Notes: generated from the sequence alone by a model not told the origin. DNA of 64,000 nt from Pseudomonas fluorescens (GCF_902497785.1 NZ_CABVHK010000001.1:372001-436000); one strand, 5' to 3'; counted from the first letter of the stretch, positions 1 through 9,497 are shown. Made by a program: numbers and translations.

Positions 1-33
1 CCGGGCCGAGGTGTGTGCGCTGTACTACGCTTG

Positions 34-527
34 AACTTGTAGGTGAAGACGCAGACTGATGCGCAAGCGGATGGCAAGGACACGTGGGGCGCGTTCCGAA
101 GGGTACACGGTTAGAAAGATCTCCGCGCTGAGATCCAGCCCTTATGCCGTGTGAAGCAGAAGAGCACAAAACTGTTCTGTGAGAGTCCTGATAAACCTTG
201 TAAGCCGGAGACCAGCACCGGCCACCTACTCAAACCCACAAAGCCCGCCTTATGGCGGGCTTTTTTTGTGGGAGTACACCGGGTGATTCATCCGCCAACA
301 ACCGGATCAACAGGGACACCGATATTGGCCATTTAGATCCCCTTTTGGCCGACCTCACTCTATGAACCACCCAGTGCCTCAGCAAGAATCAGAACAGCAT
401 GGCCAATCCAGTCACGCCCGGCAAAACCACAACTAGAATCTTCTCAGCATCACCTTTGGCAATTTCGTAAGGCCTGCCGTGTACAAAACATAAAAACCAG
501 AGCGGTACACACTTGGGGAAGTCATTC
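34..527. other. Unassigned leader region with terminator and promoter of the PotF-like gene
   Basis: No convincing gene is visible here. The left part (about 34-240) could be the 3' part of an RNA or an untranslated region ending at the terminator at 241-267; I could not match it to a known RNA family. A short open frame at 151-336 runs through the terminator hairpin and is not credible. At about 315-350 two copies of a GGCC-centred motif separated by a T-rich stretch resemble sequence seen at ends of some IS21-type elements, but no transposase is present. The last 150 bases should hold the promoter of the downstream binding-protein gene. Confidence 0.4.
241..267 (+). terminator. Rho-independent terminator
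   Basis: A perfect 7-bp stem, GCCCGCC (243-249) and GGCGGGC (254-260), with a TTAT loop is followed by seven T residues (261-267) and preceded by AAA. It would end a transcript entering from the left edge. The gene or RNA it serves is not recognised. Confidence 0.85.
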
Positions 528-1631
528 ATGGTCACGATGAAAAGCATACTGGGCGCCACCGTTTGCGGGTTGACGCTGCTGGCCAGCGCCGTTCACGCCG
601 AACAGCGGGAATTGCGCGTGTATAACTGGGCGGATTACATCCTGCCGTCCGTGCCCAAGGACTTCGCCGACAAGACCGGCATCAAACTGACCTGGGACAC
701 CTTCGACACTAATGAATCGCTGGAAGCCAAGTTGCTCACCGGCAACTCCGGATACGACCTGGTGGTGCCGTCCAATCAGTTCATCGAAACCCAGATCAAG
801 GCCGGCGTGTTCCAGAAACTGGACAAGTCCAAGTTGCCCAACTGGTCGCACCAAGACCCGGCACTGCTCAAGTTGCTGGACAAGAACGACCCCGGCAACC
901 AGTACGGCGTGCCTTACATGTACGGCACCGTGCTGATCGGCTTCAACCCGGCGAAGGTGGAAGCGGCGCTGGGCAAGAATGCGCCGGTGGACAGTTGGGA
1001 CCTGGTGTTCAAACCCGAGTACATGGAAAAGCTGAAATCCTGCGGCGTGGCGATGCTTGATTCACCGTCGGAAATCCTGCCGATTGCGCTGCACTACCTT
1101 GGGCTGGACCCCAACAGCCAGAACCCGGATGACTATGAAAAAGCCAAGGCGCTGATGATGAAGGTTCGCCCTTACGTGACCTACTTCAACTCCGCCAAGT
1201 ACATGACCGACATCGCCAACGGCGATATTTGCGTCGCCATCGGCTACTCCGGCAGCTTCTACCAGTTCGGCAATCGCGCCAAGGAAGCGGGCAACGGCGT
1301 GGTGGTCGATTGGCGCTTGCCGAAAGAGGGCGCGCCGATCTGGTTCGACACCTTCGCCATCCCGAAAAGCGCGAAAAACGTTGAAGAGGCCCACGAATTT
1401 CTGAATAGCGTTTTGCTGGAGCCGACAGTCATCGCCCCGATCAGTGACTTCCTCGGCTACCCGAACGCCAACAAAGACTCGATTGCGCTGATCAACAAGG
1501 AAATCACCGGCAACCCGAACCTGACGCCGACCAGCGAAGCGTTGAAAACCCTCTACGTGGTGCAACCGTTGCCGCAGAAACTTGAGCGGGTTCGTACGCG
1601 GGTGTGGACCAGCATCAAGTCCGACAAGTAA
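528..1631 (+). CDS. Polyamine ABC transporter periplasmic substrate-binding protein (PotF/SpuD-like)
   Basis: A 367-residue periplasmic binding protein that would capture putrescine or spermidine for an ABC importer. After an N-terminal signal peptide (about residues 1-26, ending ...SAVHA) the mature protein starts with the family hallmark RVYNWADYI, followed by the usual two-lobed type 2 binding-protein fold; the length fits PotF. The ATG at 528 is chosen because GGGGAAG (515-521) lies 6 bases upstream; a TTG at 513 would destroy that site, and ATG 537 is also possible. No permease or ATPase genes are adjacent, so it is an orphan binding protein here. It converges on the transsulfuration operon across a REP hairpin pair. 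Confidence 0.88.
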   Translation: MVTMKSILGATVCGLTLLASAVHAEQRELRVYNWADYILPSVPKDFADKTGIKLTWDTFDTNESLEAKLLTGNSGYDLVVPSNQFIETQIKAGVFQKLDKSKLPNWSHQDPALLKLLDKNDPGNQYGVPYMYGTVLIGFNPAKVEAALGKNAPVDSWDLVFKPEYMEKLKSCGVAMLDSPSEILPIALHYLGLDPNSQNPDDYEKAKALMMKVRPYVTYFNSAKYMTDIANGDICVAIGYSGSFYQFGNRAKEAGNGVVVDWRLPKEGAPIWFDTFAIPKSAKNVEEAHEFLNSVLLEPTVIAPISDFLGYPNANKDSIALINKEITGNPNLTPTSEALKTLYVVQPLPQKLERVRTRVWTSIKSDK

Positions 1632-1655
1632 CCCTCGCGCATGAAATGTCTTTCC

Positions 1656-1762
1656 TGTGGTGAGGGGATTTATCCCCGTTCGGCTGCGAAGCAGTCGTCA
1701 GCCGGTTTTGCCGGATGCTGGGGCCGCTTCGCGACCCAACGGGGATAAATCCCCTCACCACA
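1656..1762. repeat. REP-type inverted repeat pair (TGTGGTGAGGGGATTTATCC class)
   Basis: Two arms of about 36 bases, 1656-1691 and 1727-1762, are near-perfect reverse complements around a 35-base centre. It sits between convergent genes, where it could terminate or stabilise both transcripts. It is the only element of this sequence class in the window. Confidence 0.85.
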
Positions 1763-1770
1763 ATGTGCGT

Positions 1771-2949
1771 TTACATTCGTGCCAGCGCCTGAGCCAGGTC
1801 GGCGCGCAGGTCCTCGACATCCTCGACGCCCACGGACAATCGCACCAAGCCATCGCCGATACCCAACTGAGCACGAGTGTCAGGAGGGATGGTGGCGTGG
1901 GTCATGATCGCCGGGTGCTCGATCAGGCTTTCCACGCCGCCCAGGCTCTCGGCGAGCGCAAAGATCTGCACGCTCTCAAGGAAGCGTTTGGCGCCCGCCA
2001 GATCGCTTTTCAGATCAACCGAAATCATTCCGCCGAAACCGCGCATCTGCCGTTTCGCCAGCTCATGCTGCGGGTGCGACGCCAGGCCCGGATAGTAGAC
2101 GCGAGCCACCTGCGGCTGACGTTCCAGCCATTGCGCCAGTTCCAGCGCATTGCTGCAGTGACGTTCCATGCGCAGCGCCAGCGTCTTCACCCCGCGCAGG
2201 GTCAGGAACGCGTCGAACGGTCCGGCGATTGCGCCAATCGAGTTCTGTAGAAAGCCCAGTCGCTCCGCCAGTTCCGGGTTCTGCCCGACCACGGCGATGC
2301 CGCCGATCACGTCGGAGTGGCCGTTGAGGTATTTGGTGGTCGAGTGCAGCACGATGTCGAAACCCAGCTCCAGCGGCCGCTGGATGCACGGGCTGGCAAA
2401 CGTATTGTCAGCCACGCAGATGATGCCGCGCGCACGGCAGATGCGTGCCACGGCGGCGAGGTCGGTGAGGCTCAGCAAAGGATTGCTCGGGGTCTCGACC
2501 CAGACCATCCGCGTGTCGTCCTGCAACGACGCTTCGAACGCCGACAGGTCCGTCAGGTCGACGAAGCTGAAGCGATGCCCGGCGCTGCGTTTGCGCACCT
2601 TGTCGAACAGGCGAAACGTACCGCCGTACAAATCATTGCCGGAGACGATGTGCGAACCGGCGTCGAGCAGTTCCAGCACGGTGGAAATCGCCGCCAGCCC
2701 GGAGGCGAAGGCGAAGGCCTGAGTGCCGCTTTCAAGGTCGGCGACGCAACGCTCCAAGGCAAAGCGCGTCGGGTTATGCGAGCGTCCGTAATCGAAGCCT
2801 TTGTGCACGCCGGGGCTTTGTTGCAAGTAGGTCGAGTTGGCATAGATCGGTGGCATCAACGCCCCGGTGGTCGGGTCCGGCGCTTGCCCGGCGTGAATCA
2901 CGCGGGTGGCAAAGCCGTGTGGCGCGGCGTTTTCATAGTGTTGACTCAT
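1771..2949 (-). CDS. PLP-dependent cystathionine gamma-lyase/gamma-synthase family enzyme
   Basis: A 392-residue Cys/Met-metabolism PLP enzyme. The motif HSTTKYLNGHSD carries the Schiff-base lysine (K206), and YGRSHNPTR near residue 54 and the N-terminal TRVIHAG are typical of the family. Its start codon overlaps the stop of the upstream cystathionine beta-synthase gene by 4 bases (ATGA), so the two are translationally coupled. The partner argues for gamma-lyase activity, giving cysteine from cystathionine in reverse transsulfuration, but gamma-synthase (MetB) cannot be excluded because the two activities are not separable by eye. The 3' end abuts a REP pair. Confidence 0.88.
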   Translation of the reverse strand: MSQHYENAAPHGFATRVIHAGQAPDPTTGALMPPIYANSTYLQQSPGVHKGFDYGRSHNPTRFALERCVADLESGTQAFAFASGLAAISTVLELLDAGSHIVSGNDLYGGTFRLFDKVRKRSAGHRFSFVDLTDLSAFEASLQDDTRMVWVETPSNPLLSLTDLAAVARICRARGIICVADNTFASPCIQRPLELGFDIVLHSTTKYLNGHSDVIGGIAVVGQNPELAERLGFLQNSIGAIAGPFDAFLTLRGVKTLALRMERHCSNALELAQWLERQPQVARVYYPGLASHPQHELAKRQMRGFGGMISVDLKSDLAGAKRFLESVQIFALAESLGGVESLIEHPAIMTHATIPPDTRAQLGIGDGLVRLSVGVEDVEDLRADLAQALARM

Positions 2950-4322
2950 GCAAGGGATCTCCGCAAATGATTAAGCAGGTCGACGCGGGTAATCAGGCCA
3001 TGAAAGCCCGAGTCGTCGGCAATGATCGCCACCAGCCCGCGGTCGAGTTCTTCCTGGAGCTTGGCCATGCTCGCGCTGGCTGGCAGGGTTTCCACTTTGT
3101 CGGTCATGGCGCTGGCCACGGTCAAGCGAAAGTGTGAAGGGTCTTCCTGCATGCCCAGCAAAATGTCGGATTCGTCGATCACGCCGACCAGTTGCTGGCC
3201 GTCCACCAGCACCGGCAATTGCGAGACATCCGCCAGGCGCATGCGCTGGAACGCCGTCAGCAGGGTGTCGTCGGGGCCGACGCTGATCACCCGGCCATCC
3301 TCGAACCGCCGTGCGATCACATCGCGCAGATCGCCATAGGGTTTGCGCGCCAGCAAGCCTTGATCGTTCATCCATTGATCGTTGTAGACCTTCGACAGAT
3401 AACGCGTGCCGGTGTCGCAGACGAAGCTGACCACGCGCTTGGGCTCGGTTTGCTCGCGGCAATAGCGCAGGGCCGCCGCCAACAAGGTGCCGGTCGACGA
3501 GCCGCCGAGAATGCCTTCGGCGCGCAGCAGTTGGCGGGCGTGGTCGAAGCTCTCTTCGTCGCTGATCGAATAGGCGTGGCGCACGCTGGACAGGTCGGCA
3601 ATCGAGGGAATGAAGTCTTCGCCGATGCCTTCCACTGCCCACGAACCGGGGGTTTGCATGGTGCCGCTGCGGCTGTATTCGGCCATCACTGAACCGACAG
3701 GATCGGCCAGGATCATTTCCAGATCGGGCTGCACGCGCTTGAAAAAACGGGTCAACCCGGTCAGCGTGCCCGCCGAGCCGACACCGACGACGATGGCATC
3801 CACATCATGCTGGGTCTGCGCCCAGATCTCCGGCGCGGTGCTGCACTCGTGGGCGAGCGGGTTGGCCGGGTTGTTGAACTGGTCGGCGAAAAACGCATCG
3901 GGAATCTCCAGCGCCAGCCGCGCGGCAACGTCCTGGTAATAATCGGGATGGCCCTTGCCGACATCGGAGCGGGTGATGTGCACTTCGGCGCCCATGGCCT
4001 TGAGGTGCAGGACTTTTTCGGTGGACATCTTGTCCGGCACCACCAGCACCACCCGATAGCCCTTGGCGCGACCGACCAGCGCCAGGCCCAGGCCGGTATT
4101 GCCAGCGGTGGCCTCGACGATGGTGCCGCCGGGCTTGAGCGAACCGTCGCGCTCGGCGGCGTCAATCATTGCCAGGCCAATGCGGTCCTTGATCGAACCG
4201 CCCGGGTTCTGCGATTCGAGCTTGAGAAACAGCGTGCAGGGCCCGGTGTCAAAACGGCTGACGCGAACCAGTGGGGTATTGCCGATCAGTTCAAGTACGG
4301 CAGGGCGGGAATCGTTCGGCAT
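2946..4322 (-). CDS. cbs: Cystathionine beta-synthase with C-terminal CBS domains
   Basis: A 458-residue cytoplasmic PLP enzyme that condenses serine with homocysteine to cystathionine. The N-terminal fold-type II domain (about 1-320) has the PLP lysine in GGSIKDRIG (K45), the asparagine/phosphate loop TAGNTG and a GGSSTG motif. Residues about 335-455 form two CBS repeats, typical of regulated CBS enzymes. There is no haem-binding N-terminal extension. AGAGGTG lies just upstream of the ATG at 4322. It is the first gene of a two-gene leftward operon with the gamma-lyase/synthase and is divergent from the exported cupin gene; the shared 293-bp region holds a GTATC-N5-GTATC site. Confidence 0.92.
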   Translation of the reverse strand: MPNDSRPAVLELIGNTPLVRVSRFDTGPCTLFLKLESQNPGGSIKDRIGLAMIDAAERDGSLKPGGTIVEATAGNTGLGLALVGRAKGYRVVLVVPDKMSTEKVLHLKAMGAEVHITRSDVGKGHPDYYQDVAARLALEIPDAFFADQFNNPANPLAHECSTAPEIWAQTQHDVDAIVVGVGSAGTLTGLTRFFKRVQPDLEMILADPVGSVMAEYSRSGTMQTPGSWAVEGIGEDFIPSIADLSSVRHAYSISDEESFDHARQLLRAEGILGGSSTGTLLAAALRYCREQTEPKRVVSFVCDTGTRYLSKVYNDQWMNDQGLLARKPYGDLRDVIARRFEDGRVISVGPDDTLLTAFQRMRLADVSQLPVLVDGQQLVGVIDESDILLGMQEDPSHFRLTVASAMTDKVETLPASASMAKLQEELDRGLVAIIADDSGFHGLITRVDLLNHLRRSLA

Positions 4323-4487
4323 GTGTCACCTCTTTGGGAAACTTCGCACGGGTGAGCAGCAATCGGCGGCGATCCATTCGCGCCAGTCGCCAGCAAGGCA
4401 TCGCTTGGACCATAGGCCGCGATTGCGTCTCTCGCAACCTTGTGCGGCCAGCCGGTCAGGTTCAGTCAGGCGAAAACGGGCCTGTTT

Positions 4488-4502
4488 GTATCCCTACGTA
4501 TC
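4488..4502 (+). promoter_or_regulatory. GTATC-N5-GTATC direct repeat (putative response-regulator site)
   Basis: GTATC (4488-4492), spacer CCTAC, GTATC (4498-4502). The 10-bp period is typical of tandem OmpR-family binding. It lies 113 bases upstream of the cupin start and 165 bases upstream of cbs. Identical half-sites occur at 18107 and 25939. Confidence 0.45.
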
Positions 4503-4615
4503 CCCGGTGGCCCTGGCCAAGTTCGCATACAAAACCATGGCCTGCGCGACACGTGCGAGATACACGAGGGCGCTCTAATGGTGACACCCCCAACGGTCCA
4601 CACCGGAGAAATGCC

Positions 4616-5065
4616 ATGTTCCGTATCAACGCTCGTCACACTGCAAAAATGTTCGGCGTCGCCGTGGCAACCGCCGCCGCGCTCAGCGCTTTCTCTGGCG
4701 TGTCCCAGGCCGAGGAAGTGAAAACTCCTGCGAAAAACTGGCAGGCCGGGCTGCACCGCACCGATCTGCTGCGCAAGGACCTCGACGTCGAAGGGCGCGA
4801 GGTGATTCAGGTGCTGGTCGGTTTCGAACCGGGTGTCGCTTCCCCTAACCACTCGCACCCCGGCGTCGAAGTGGCTCACGTGATCGACGGCACGTTCGAG
4901 TACCAGCTCGAAGGTCAGCCGCCCATCACCCTCAAGGCCGGCGACTCGTTGTACATCCCGGCCGGCGTCGCGCATATCGCGAAAAACGTCGGGACCAAAA
5001 GCGCTTCCGAGCTGGCGACGTACATCGTGAAAAAAGGCGAGCCGCTGGTGGTGATCAAGCAGTAA
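4616..5065 (+). CDS. Exported cupin-domain protein
   Basis: A 149-residue protein with a signal peptide (about 1-31, ending ...GVSQA) and a single cupin barrel. The two cupin motifs are visible: PNHSHPGVEVAHVIDG with metal-ligand His and Glu residues, and the second strand set GDSLYIPAGVAHIAKN with the last His. The ATG at 4616 is used because GGAG (4605-4608) is 7 bases upstream and the signal peptide follows directly; an open frame extends further upstream but lacks these. Substrate unknown; single-cupin exported proteins of this type are often metal-dependent. The gene is monocistronic, divergent from cbs and preceded by a GTATC-N5-GTATC direct repeat, which may place it under the two-component system at 23.7-25.8 kb. 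Confidence 0.8.
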   Translation: MFRINARHTAKMFGVAVATAAALSAFSGVSQAEEVKTPAKNWQAGLHRTDLLRKDLDVEGREVIQVLVGFEPGVASPNHSHPGVEVAHVIDGTFEYQLEGQPPITLKAGDSLYIPAGVAHIAKNVGTKSASELATYIVKKGEPLVVIKQ

Positions 5066-5091
5066 CGCCGACACACACCACATATTTCCCG

Positions 5092-5193
5092 GTAGGAGCT
5101 GCCGAAGGCTGCGATCCCTTGACCTTGATTCTGGGCGGGTTCGAAGCCGCCGAAGATCGAGATCAAGGGATCGCAGCCTGCGGCAGCTCCTAC
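5092..5193. repeat. REP-type inverted repeat pair (GTAGGAGCTGCCGAAGGCTG class)
   Basis: Inverted arms starting GTAGGAGCTGCCG at 5092 and ending CGGCAGCTCCTAC at 5193, with inner complementarity around GATCAAGG. It sits between convergent genes and its last bases contain the stop codon of the MFS gene (5190-5192). The same class recurs at 16641-16747. Confidence 0.85.
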
Positions 5194-6608
5194 GCGGGGT
5201 TCTGGGCGTCGGGGCCCGGCGCTACGTAAAGTGCAACCACGATCAAACCCAGCGCTACCGCGAAGGTCACGTGCATTGCGTGAGCAACGGTTTCGGGTTG
5301 CGCAGCGCTGATGTCGGCCGCTTGCGAAGCCAACGCAAACACTGCGCCCATTGCCGTGGCGCCGGTGATGAGACCGAGGTTGCGCGACAGATTGAGCATG
5401 CCCGAGATAACGCCACGTTGATCGGGCTGCACATCGCTCATGACTGTGGTGTTGTTGGCCGTCTGGAATAGCGCATAGCCGAGGGTGAGCACGACCATCG
5501 GCGCGGCATAACCGGCGATGCCCAACGATTGCGGCAACAGCGCCAGTGAGAGACAACCGACGGCCATCGCGATCAGCCCGGCGACGGTCATGCGTTGCGC
5601 GCCGAAACGATCAGCGATTTTGCCAGCGGGGACGCCAGTCAATGCCGCTACACAGGGGCCGACCGCCAATACCAGTCCGACCCTGAGCGCATCCAGCCCC
5701 AGTGCCTGGGCAAGATAAAACGGCCCGACCACCAGCGTCGCCATCATCACCGTTGCGACTAGCGTGCTCATGGCCAGGCTGGCGCTCAGCAGTGGGTTGC
5801 GCAGCATCGCCAAACGTATCAGCGGGGCGTCGACTTTCGATTCGACGAACACGAAAAGCCCCGCGCCGAACCCTGCCGCCAGCAGCAAACCGATATTGAT
5901 TGGCCCGAAATGCCCGCGCCCGAGGGTCATGGCCAGTGCATACGCTGCGAGCGTCAACGCCAGCAGCAGCGTGCCGATCGAGTCGAACCCGGCGCGCCCG
6001 GTCGTGGCGGGTTGCCGGTCGGACGGCAAGTAACGATAGGCGAGCAGCAACGTCAACAGCCCCAGCGGCACACTGATCAAAAAAATCGCGCGCCAGCCGA
6101 ATCCATCAATCAGCAACCCACCCAGCGATGGGCCCAGCGCCGTGCCAATCGCCGACATCGTCCCGAGCAACCCCATGGCGCTGCCGGTTCTGGCCTTCGC
6201 CACCGTGTCGCCGACGAACGCCATGGTCAGCGCCATCATGATCGCCGCGCCCAGGCCTTGCAGCGCCCGTGCGCCAATCAACAGCCACAGCGTTGGCGCC
6301 AGACCGCAGAGGATCGAGGCCAGCGTGAATACGCCGATGCCGCCGGCCAGCAACCGTCGACGACCGACGATGTCACCGAGGCGGCCGACGCTGACGATCA
6401 GCGTGGTGATGGCCAGCAAATAGGCGATGACAACCCATTGCACCTGCTGAAAGGTTGCCTCGAACGCCTGGGCCAACGTCGGCAATCCCACATTGGCGAT
6501 GCTGGTGCCGAGCGAAGACAGCAACATCGACAGCGCAAGGCTGGCCAGCGCCCATCGCACGGCGGGTGTCTGCGGGGTGCTGGTCGCAACGGTCATTGAC
6601 GACTTCAT
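5190..6608 (-). CDS. MFS transporter, DHA2-type drug exporter
   Basis: A 472-residue inner-membrane major facilitator with about 14 hydrophobic segments, as in the DHA2 drug:H+ antiporter family. The loop motif GRLGDIVGRRRLL after the second segment (motif A) and the GPSLGGLLID motif (motif C, antiporters) are visible. Length matches DHA2 proteins without a fused partner. AGGAAGG precedes the ATG at 6608. It is divergent from a LysR-type gene 136 bp away, the usual arrangement for a regulator controlling an exporter. The substrate cannot be read from sequence. The stop codon lies within a REP element. Confidence 0.88.
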   Translation of the reverse strand: MKSSMTVATSTPQTPAVRWALASLALSMLLSSLGTSIANVGLPTLAQAFEATFQQVQWVVIAYLLAITTLIVSVGRLGDIVGRRRLLAGGIGVFTLASILCGLAPTLWLLIGARALQGLGAAIMMALTMAFVGDTVAKARTGSAMGLLGTMSAIGTALGPSLGGLLIDGFGWRAIFLISVPLGLLTLLLAYRYLPSDRQPATTGRAGFDSIGTLLLALTLAAYALAMTLGRGHFGPINIGLLLAAGFGAGLFVFVESKVDAPLIRLAMLRNPLLSASLAMSTLVATVMMATLVVGPFYLAQALGLDALRVGLVLAVGPCVAALTGVPAGKIADRFGAQRMTVAGLIAMAVGCLSLALLPQSLGIAGYAAPMVVLTLGYALFQTANNTTVMSDVQPDQRGVISGMLNLSRNLGLITGATAMGAVFALASQAADISAAQPETVAHAMHVTFAVALGLIVVALYVAPGPDAQNPA

Positions 6609-6744
6609 TCGGTCCTTCCTGATCAGGCCACTCCGGAAGTGGAGCTGTCAGAAATCTACGCCGGCGCCTAACATGGCGGAAGGCGCACGGGTTGCACTGT
6701 ATTCATGCGTTTAACGCCATCCCACGTTACTTCGAGGCACGCCA

Positions 6745-7641
6745 ATGTCTACGCCCGATCTCAATCTGCTCGTCACCCTCGACGTATTGCTCGCCGAAGG
6801 CAGCGTGGCGCACGCCGCTAAACGCCTGGGCCTGAGCCCCTCGGCGATGAGTCGGGCGTTGGCGCGATTGCGCGAAACCACCGGCGATCCGCTGCTGGTC
6901 CGCGCCGGACGCGGGCTCGTCGCCACGCCCCGGGCGCTGGAATTGCGCGAGCGAGTCAGCCAGCTGGTGCAGGAGGCGGAGGCAGTGCTGCGTCCGGCCG
7001 AACAGCCTGATCTGACACGGCTGATCCGCACTTTCACGTTGCGCACCAGCGAGGGTTTCGTGGAGAACTTCGGTGCGCCGCTGATCGCCCGCATTGCCGG
7101 ACAAGCCCCCGGCGTGCGCCTGCGTTTCATGCACAAGCCTGACAAGGACAGCGCCGCACTTCGCGACGGCACCGTTGATCTTGAAACCGGTGTGGTGGGC
7201 AAGGCTGCAAGCCCGGAATTGCGCACCCAGGGTTTATTTCGCGACCGCTTTATCGGGGTGGTGCGAAATCAACACCCACTGAGCCGAGGCGAAATCACCC
7301 CTGCGCGTTATGCGGCGGGCGGGCATATCAGCGTGTCCCGGCGCGGGCTCGATAAAGGGCCTGTCGATGACGCATTGGCGACGTCGGAACTGGAACGTCA
7401 GGTGGTGACTATCGTCGCCGGTTTCTCGACCGCGCTGGCACTCGCCCGGGCCACCGACCTGATAGCCACCGTGCCGGAACGCCACACCGAAAACCTGCGC
7501 ACGGACCTGCACAGCTTTGCGTTGCCGTTCGAATTGCCGGCGTTCACCGTCGCGATGCTCTGGCACCCGCGACTGGACGCCGATCCCGTGCATCGCTGGT
7601 TGCGCAGTTGTTTGCGCGAGGTTTGTAGTGGCGGCATTTAG
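6745..7641 (+). CDS. LysR-family transcriptional regulator
   Basis: A 298-residue DNA-binding regulator. Residues 1-60 form the winged helix-turn-helix (DLNLLVTLDVLLAEGSVAHA then SPSAMSRALARLR), followed by the linker helix and a periplasmic-binding-protein-like effector domain (about 95-295). GAGG (6734-6737) precedes the ATG. It is divergent from the MFS exporter and probably regulates it from the 136-bp shared region. The effector is unknown. Confidence 0.9.
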   Translation: MSTPDLNLLVTLDVLLAEGSVAHAAKRLGLSPSAMSRALARLRETTGDPLLVRAGRGLVATPRALELRERVSQLVQEAEAVLRPAEQPDLTRLIRTFTLRTSEGFVENFGAPLIARIAGQAPGVRLRFMHKPDKDSAALRDGTVDLETGVVGKAASPELRTQGLFRDRFIGVVRNQHPLSRGEITPARYAAGGHISVSRRGLDKGPVDDALATSELERQVVTIVAGFSTALALARATDLIATVPERHTENLRTDLHSFALPFELPAFTVAMLWHPRLDADPVHRWLRSCLREVCSGGI

Positions 7642-8105
7642 TAATCATATTGATATCAATTAAGCCGCTCTAAAAAGTGTTACGCGTACGTAGCTATATG
7701 TCTGGAGGTTGTAGGGTGGGAGCGGTAACTGGTTATTTGGTATAAACACTTTCTGAACTTATTTCTTATCATTTTGTATCTCCTTCCAAGTAGTGGATCC
7801 AATTAACCTTATTGCAAGTCAGGCGTTGGAGTGTGGCGCAATGCTACTCCTGGTGGCAATTAACCAGTATTTATATAATTGTAAAAGCTTCGTGTTTAGT
7901 TACATAAGTGAATGAAATAAAACGATTAATTATCTGTTTCAAGGCTGTTTGGAATGATCGTCAACCAGCAGATTGTATGTTCGGCCTGTCGCGTTCGTCG
8001 CGTATGTAATTATAAGGCGCCAAAAGAAAGTGCGTTTCCTCAATGCAGTGCTAGTGTTGCATGTCTTCGAGCAACTCCACGCTAACTGCCTGCAGGTCGA
8101 GCGTC
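7642..8105. other. AT-rich intergenic region before the GT2/HlyD operon
   Basis: About 460 bases with clearly lower GC than the surrounding genes and no credible coding frame. It must hold the promoter and leader of the zinc-ribbon/GT2 operon. Long A/T tracts (about 7735-7790 and 7860-7930) could bind H-NS-like proteins (MvaT) or FleQ-type regulators, but I cannot identify a specific site or a clear sigma-70 or sigma-54 promoter. Confidence 0.5.
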
Positions 8106-9494
8106 ATGCCTATTCCAAATCCAAGAATTGCGGTGCTAGGTAATAGAGTGACAGGTTTGAATCTTCGAGAGCTGGAGCATTTTTCTGATCTGGGCAGCTT
8201 AGTGGCCGCCAAGGCCATTGATGTCGTGTTGCTCGACATGCCGGCTGCTTATGCCGGGCGCGCACTTCGAAAGCTGCGCACGGTGCCTGCCTATCGCTAC
8301 TCCCTGATTTTTTGTTGCCGTGATCAGAATGACTGGTGTGAAGCCTTGGGTGACGGGGCGTGCCCTGTGGAATCCAGCGAGATCAAAAGTCTGTGGGGAA
8401 TGTGGAAGGAGCGTTTCCGCACGTTCAGTCAGGGATCGGTTCCCGAGCGATTCGAAAGTCGGGTACTTTCCTGGTTGTGGTTACGCGACAAGGCCCGGCT
8501 TTTTGCCCTGCGCGATCCGCAAGTGCCTCAGCATTATCGATATCCGTTGCTGGACGCCATGGCGGATGACGAACCGGTCAATCCGTTTGTCTGGCTCAGC
8601 CTGATGGTTCAACAGAACTGGCTGGAAGAGGGCGTTCTGGTCGATCGCGTCCGCCTCTGTTCGGACTGCGGGTCGGGCCGGCTCAACTACATCGATGTCT
8701 GCACCGAATGTCACGCTCTGGACATTTCACGGCAGCCTTCGTTGCACTGTTTCACCTGCGGCCATGTGGGGGCGCAGGAAACATTTCTCAAAGACAGCGT
8801 GTTGTTGTGCCCCAACTGCCTGAACCGTTTGCGCCACATCGGCACCGATTATGATCGACCGATGGAGAACTATCGGTGTCGGTCCTGTCAGGCGTTTTTT
8901 GTCGATGCCGAGGTGCAGGCGCGTTGCCTGGATTGCGGTCTGACACACGCGCCCGACAAATTGCGGGTGCGCGAGGTCAGGGATTTCCGCCTGTCCGAGG
9001 CCGGGCGTTTCCGCTGCCGCCAGGAATTCGATGATCGATCGGTGCAGCACTTTGGTCGCCTCAGTCTGTTGGGCGGCAAGGATTTTTATGAGCTTCTGAG
9101 CTGGCAAATCCAGGTCGTGCGGCGCTACCCGCAACCGGCGTTCTCCTTGATCGGCCTGCGCTTTGTCAACCTGGCCGCTACCTTGGCTCGCCTGGGTGAG
9201 CATCGAGGCCATGCGTTGATCGATAGCCTGACGGAACGCTTGAAAGAATCGGTTCGGGATACGGATCGCTGTTCTCGCAGCACCGAAGAATTCTTTTGGA
9301 TCATGCTTCCCCACACCGAAGGCAAGGGGCTGGAATGCGTAAAGCAGCGTTTGGGTCAGGTCGCCGAGCTGTTTTCCGCGCCGGAGATCAGCGACGTTTC
9401 CCTACGGGTTATCAGCATCACGGCGCCCGACGATTTGCTCGAGAAGGAAGACGGCGAATTGCTTTTGGCGCGTCTGGCCAGTGAACTGGTGTAA
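8106..9494 (+). CDS. Multi-zinc-ribbon protein with degenerate GGDEF domain (TackOD1-like), putative regulator of adjacent GT2
   Basis: A 462-residue cytoplasmic protein with three parts. The N-terminus (about 5-95) looks like a degenerate receiver fold. Six CxxC pairs follow (185/188, 199/202, 215/218, 235/238, 258/261, 274/277), enough for three zinc ribbons; this resembles the TackOD1 metal-binding domain. The C-terminal 140 residues align by eye with a GGDEF domain, but the GGDEF loop reads RSTEEF: the two glycines are lost and one residue is deleted, so GTP turnover is unlikely. An RxxD I-site (RDTD, 384-387) precedes it, as in c-di-GMP receptors such as PelD. The start is uncertain: ATG 8106 has a weak AGG upstream, ATG 8061 none. 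First gene of a four-gene operon; the stop is 3 bases before the GT2 start. Confidence 0.7.
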   Translation: MPIPNPRIAVLGNRVTGLNLRELEHFSDLGSLVAAKAIDVVLLDMPAAYAGRALRKLRTVPAYRYSLIFCCRDQNDWCEALGDGACPVESSEIKSLWGMWKERFRTFSQGSVPERFESRVLSWLWLRDKARLFALRDPQVPQHYRYPLLDAMADDEPVNPFVWLSLMVQQNWLEEGVLVDRVRLCSDCGSGRLNYIDVCTECHALDISRQPSLHCFTCGHVGAQETFLKDSVLLCPNCLNRLRHIGTDYDRPMENYRCRSCQAFFVDAEVQARCLDCGLTHAPDKLRVREVRDFRLSEAGRFRCRQEFDDRSVQHFGRLSLLGGKDFYELLSWQIQVVRRYPQPAFSLIGLRFVNLAATLARLGEHRGHALIDSLTERLKESVRDTDRCSRSTEEFFWIMLPHTEGKGLECVKQRLGQVAELFSAPEISDVSLRVISITAPDDLLEKEDGELLLARLASELV

Positions 9495-9497
9495 CCC

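Noticed and set aside
1..33. Possible last codons of a gene entering from the left
   Set aside because: Only ten codons before a TGA; nothing recognisable, and the other frames are equally open.
151..336. 61-codon open frame
   Set aside because: It reads through the terminator hairpin and has no family or ribosome-binding site.
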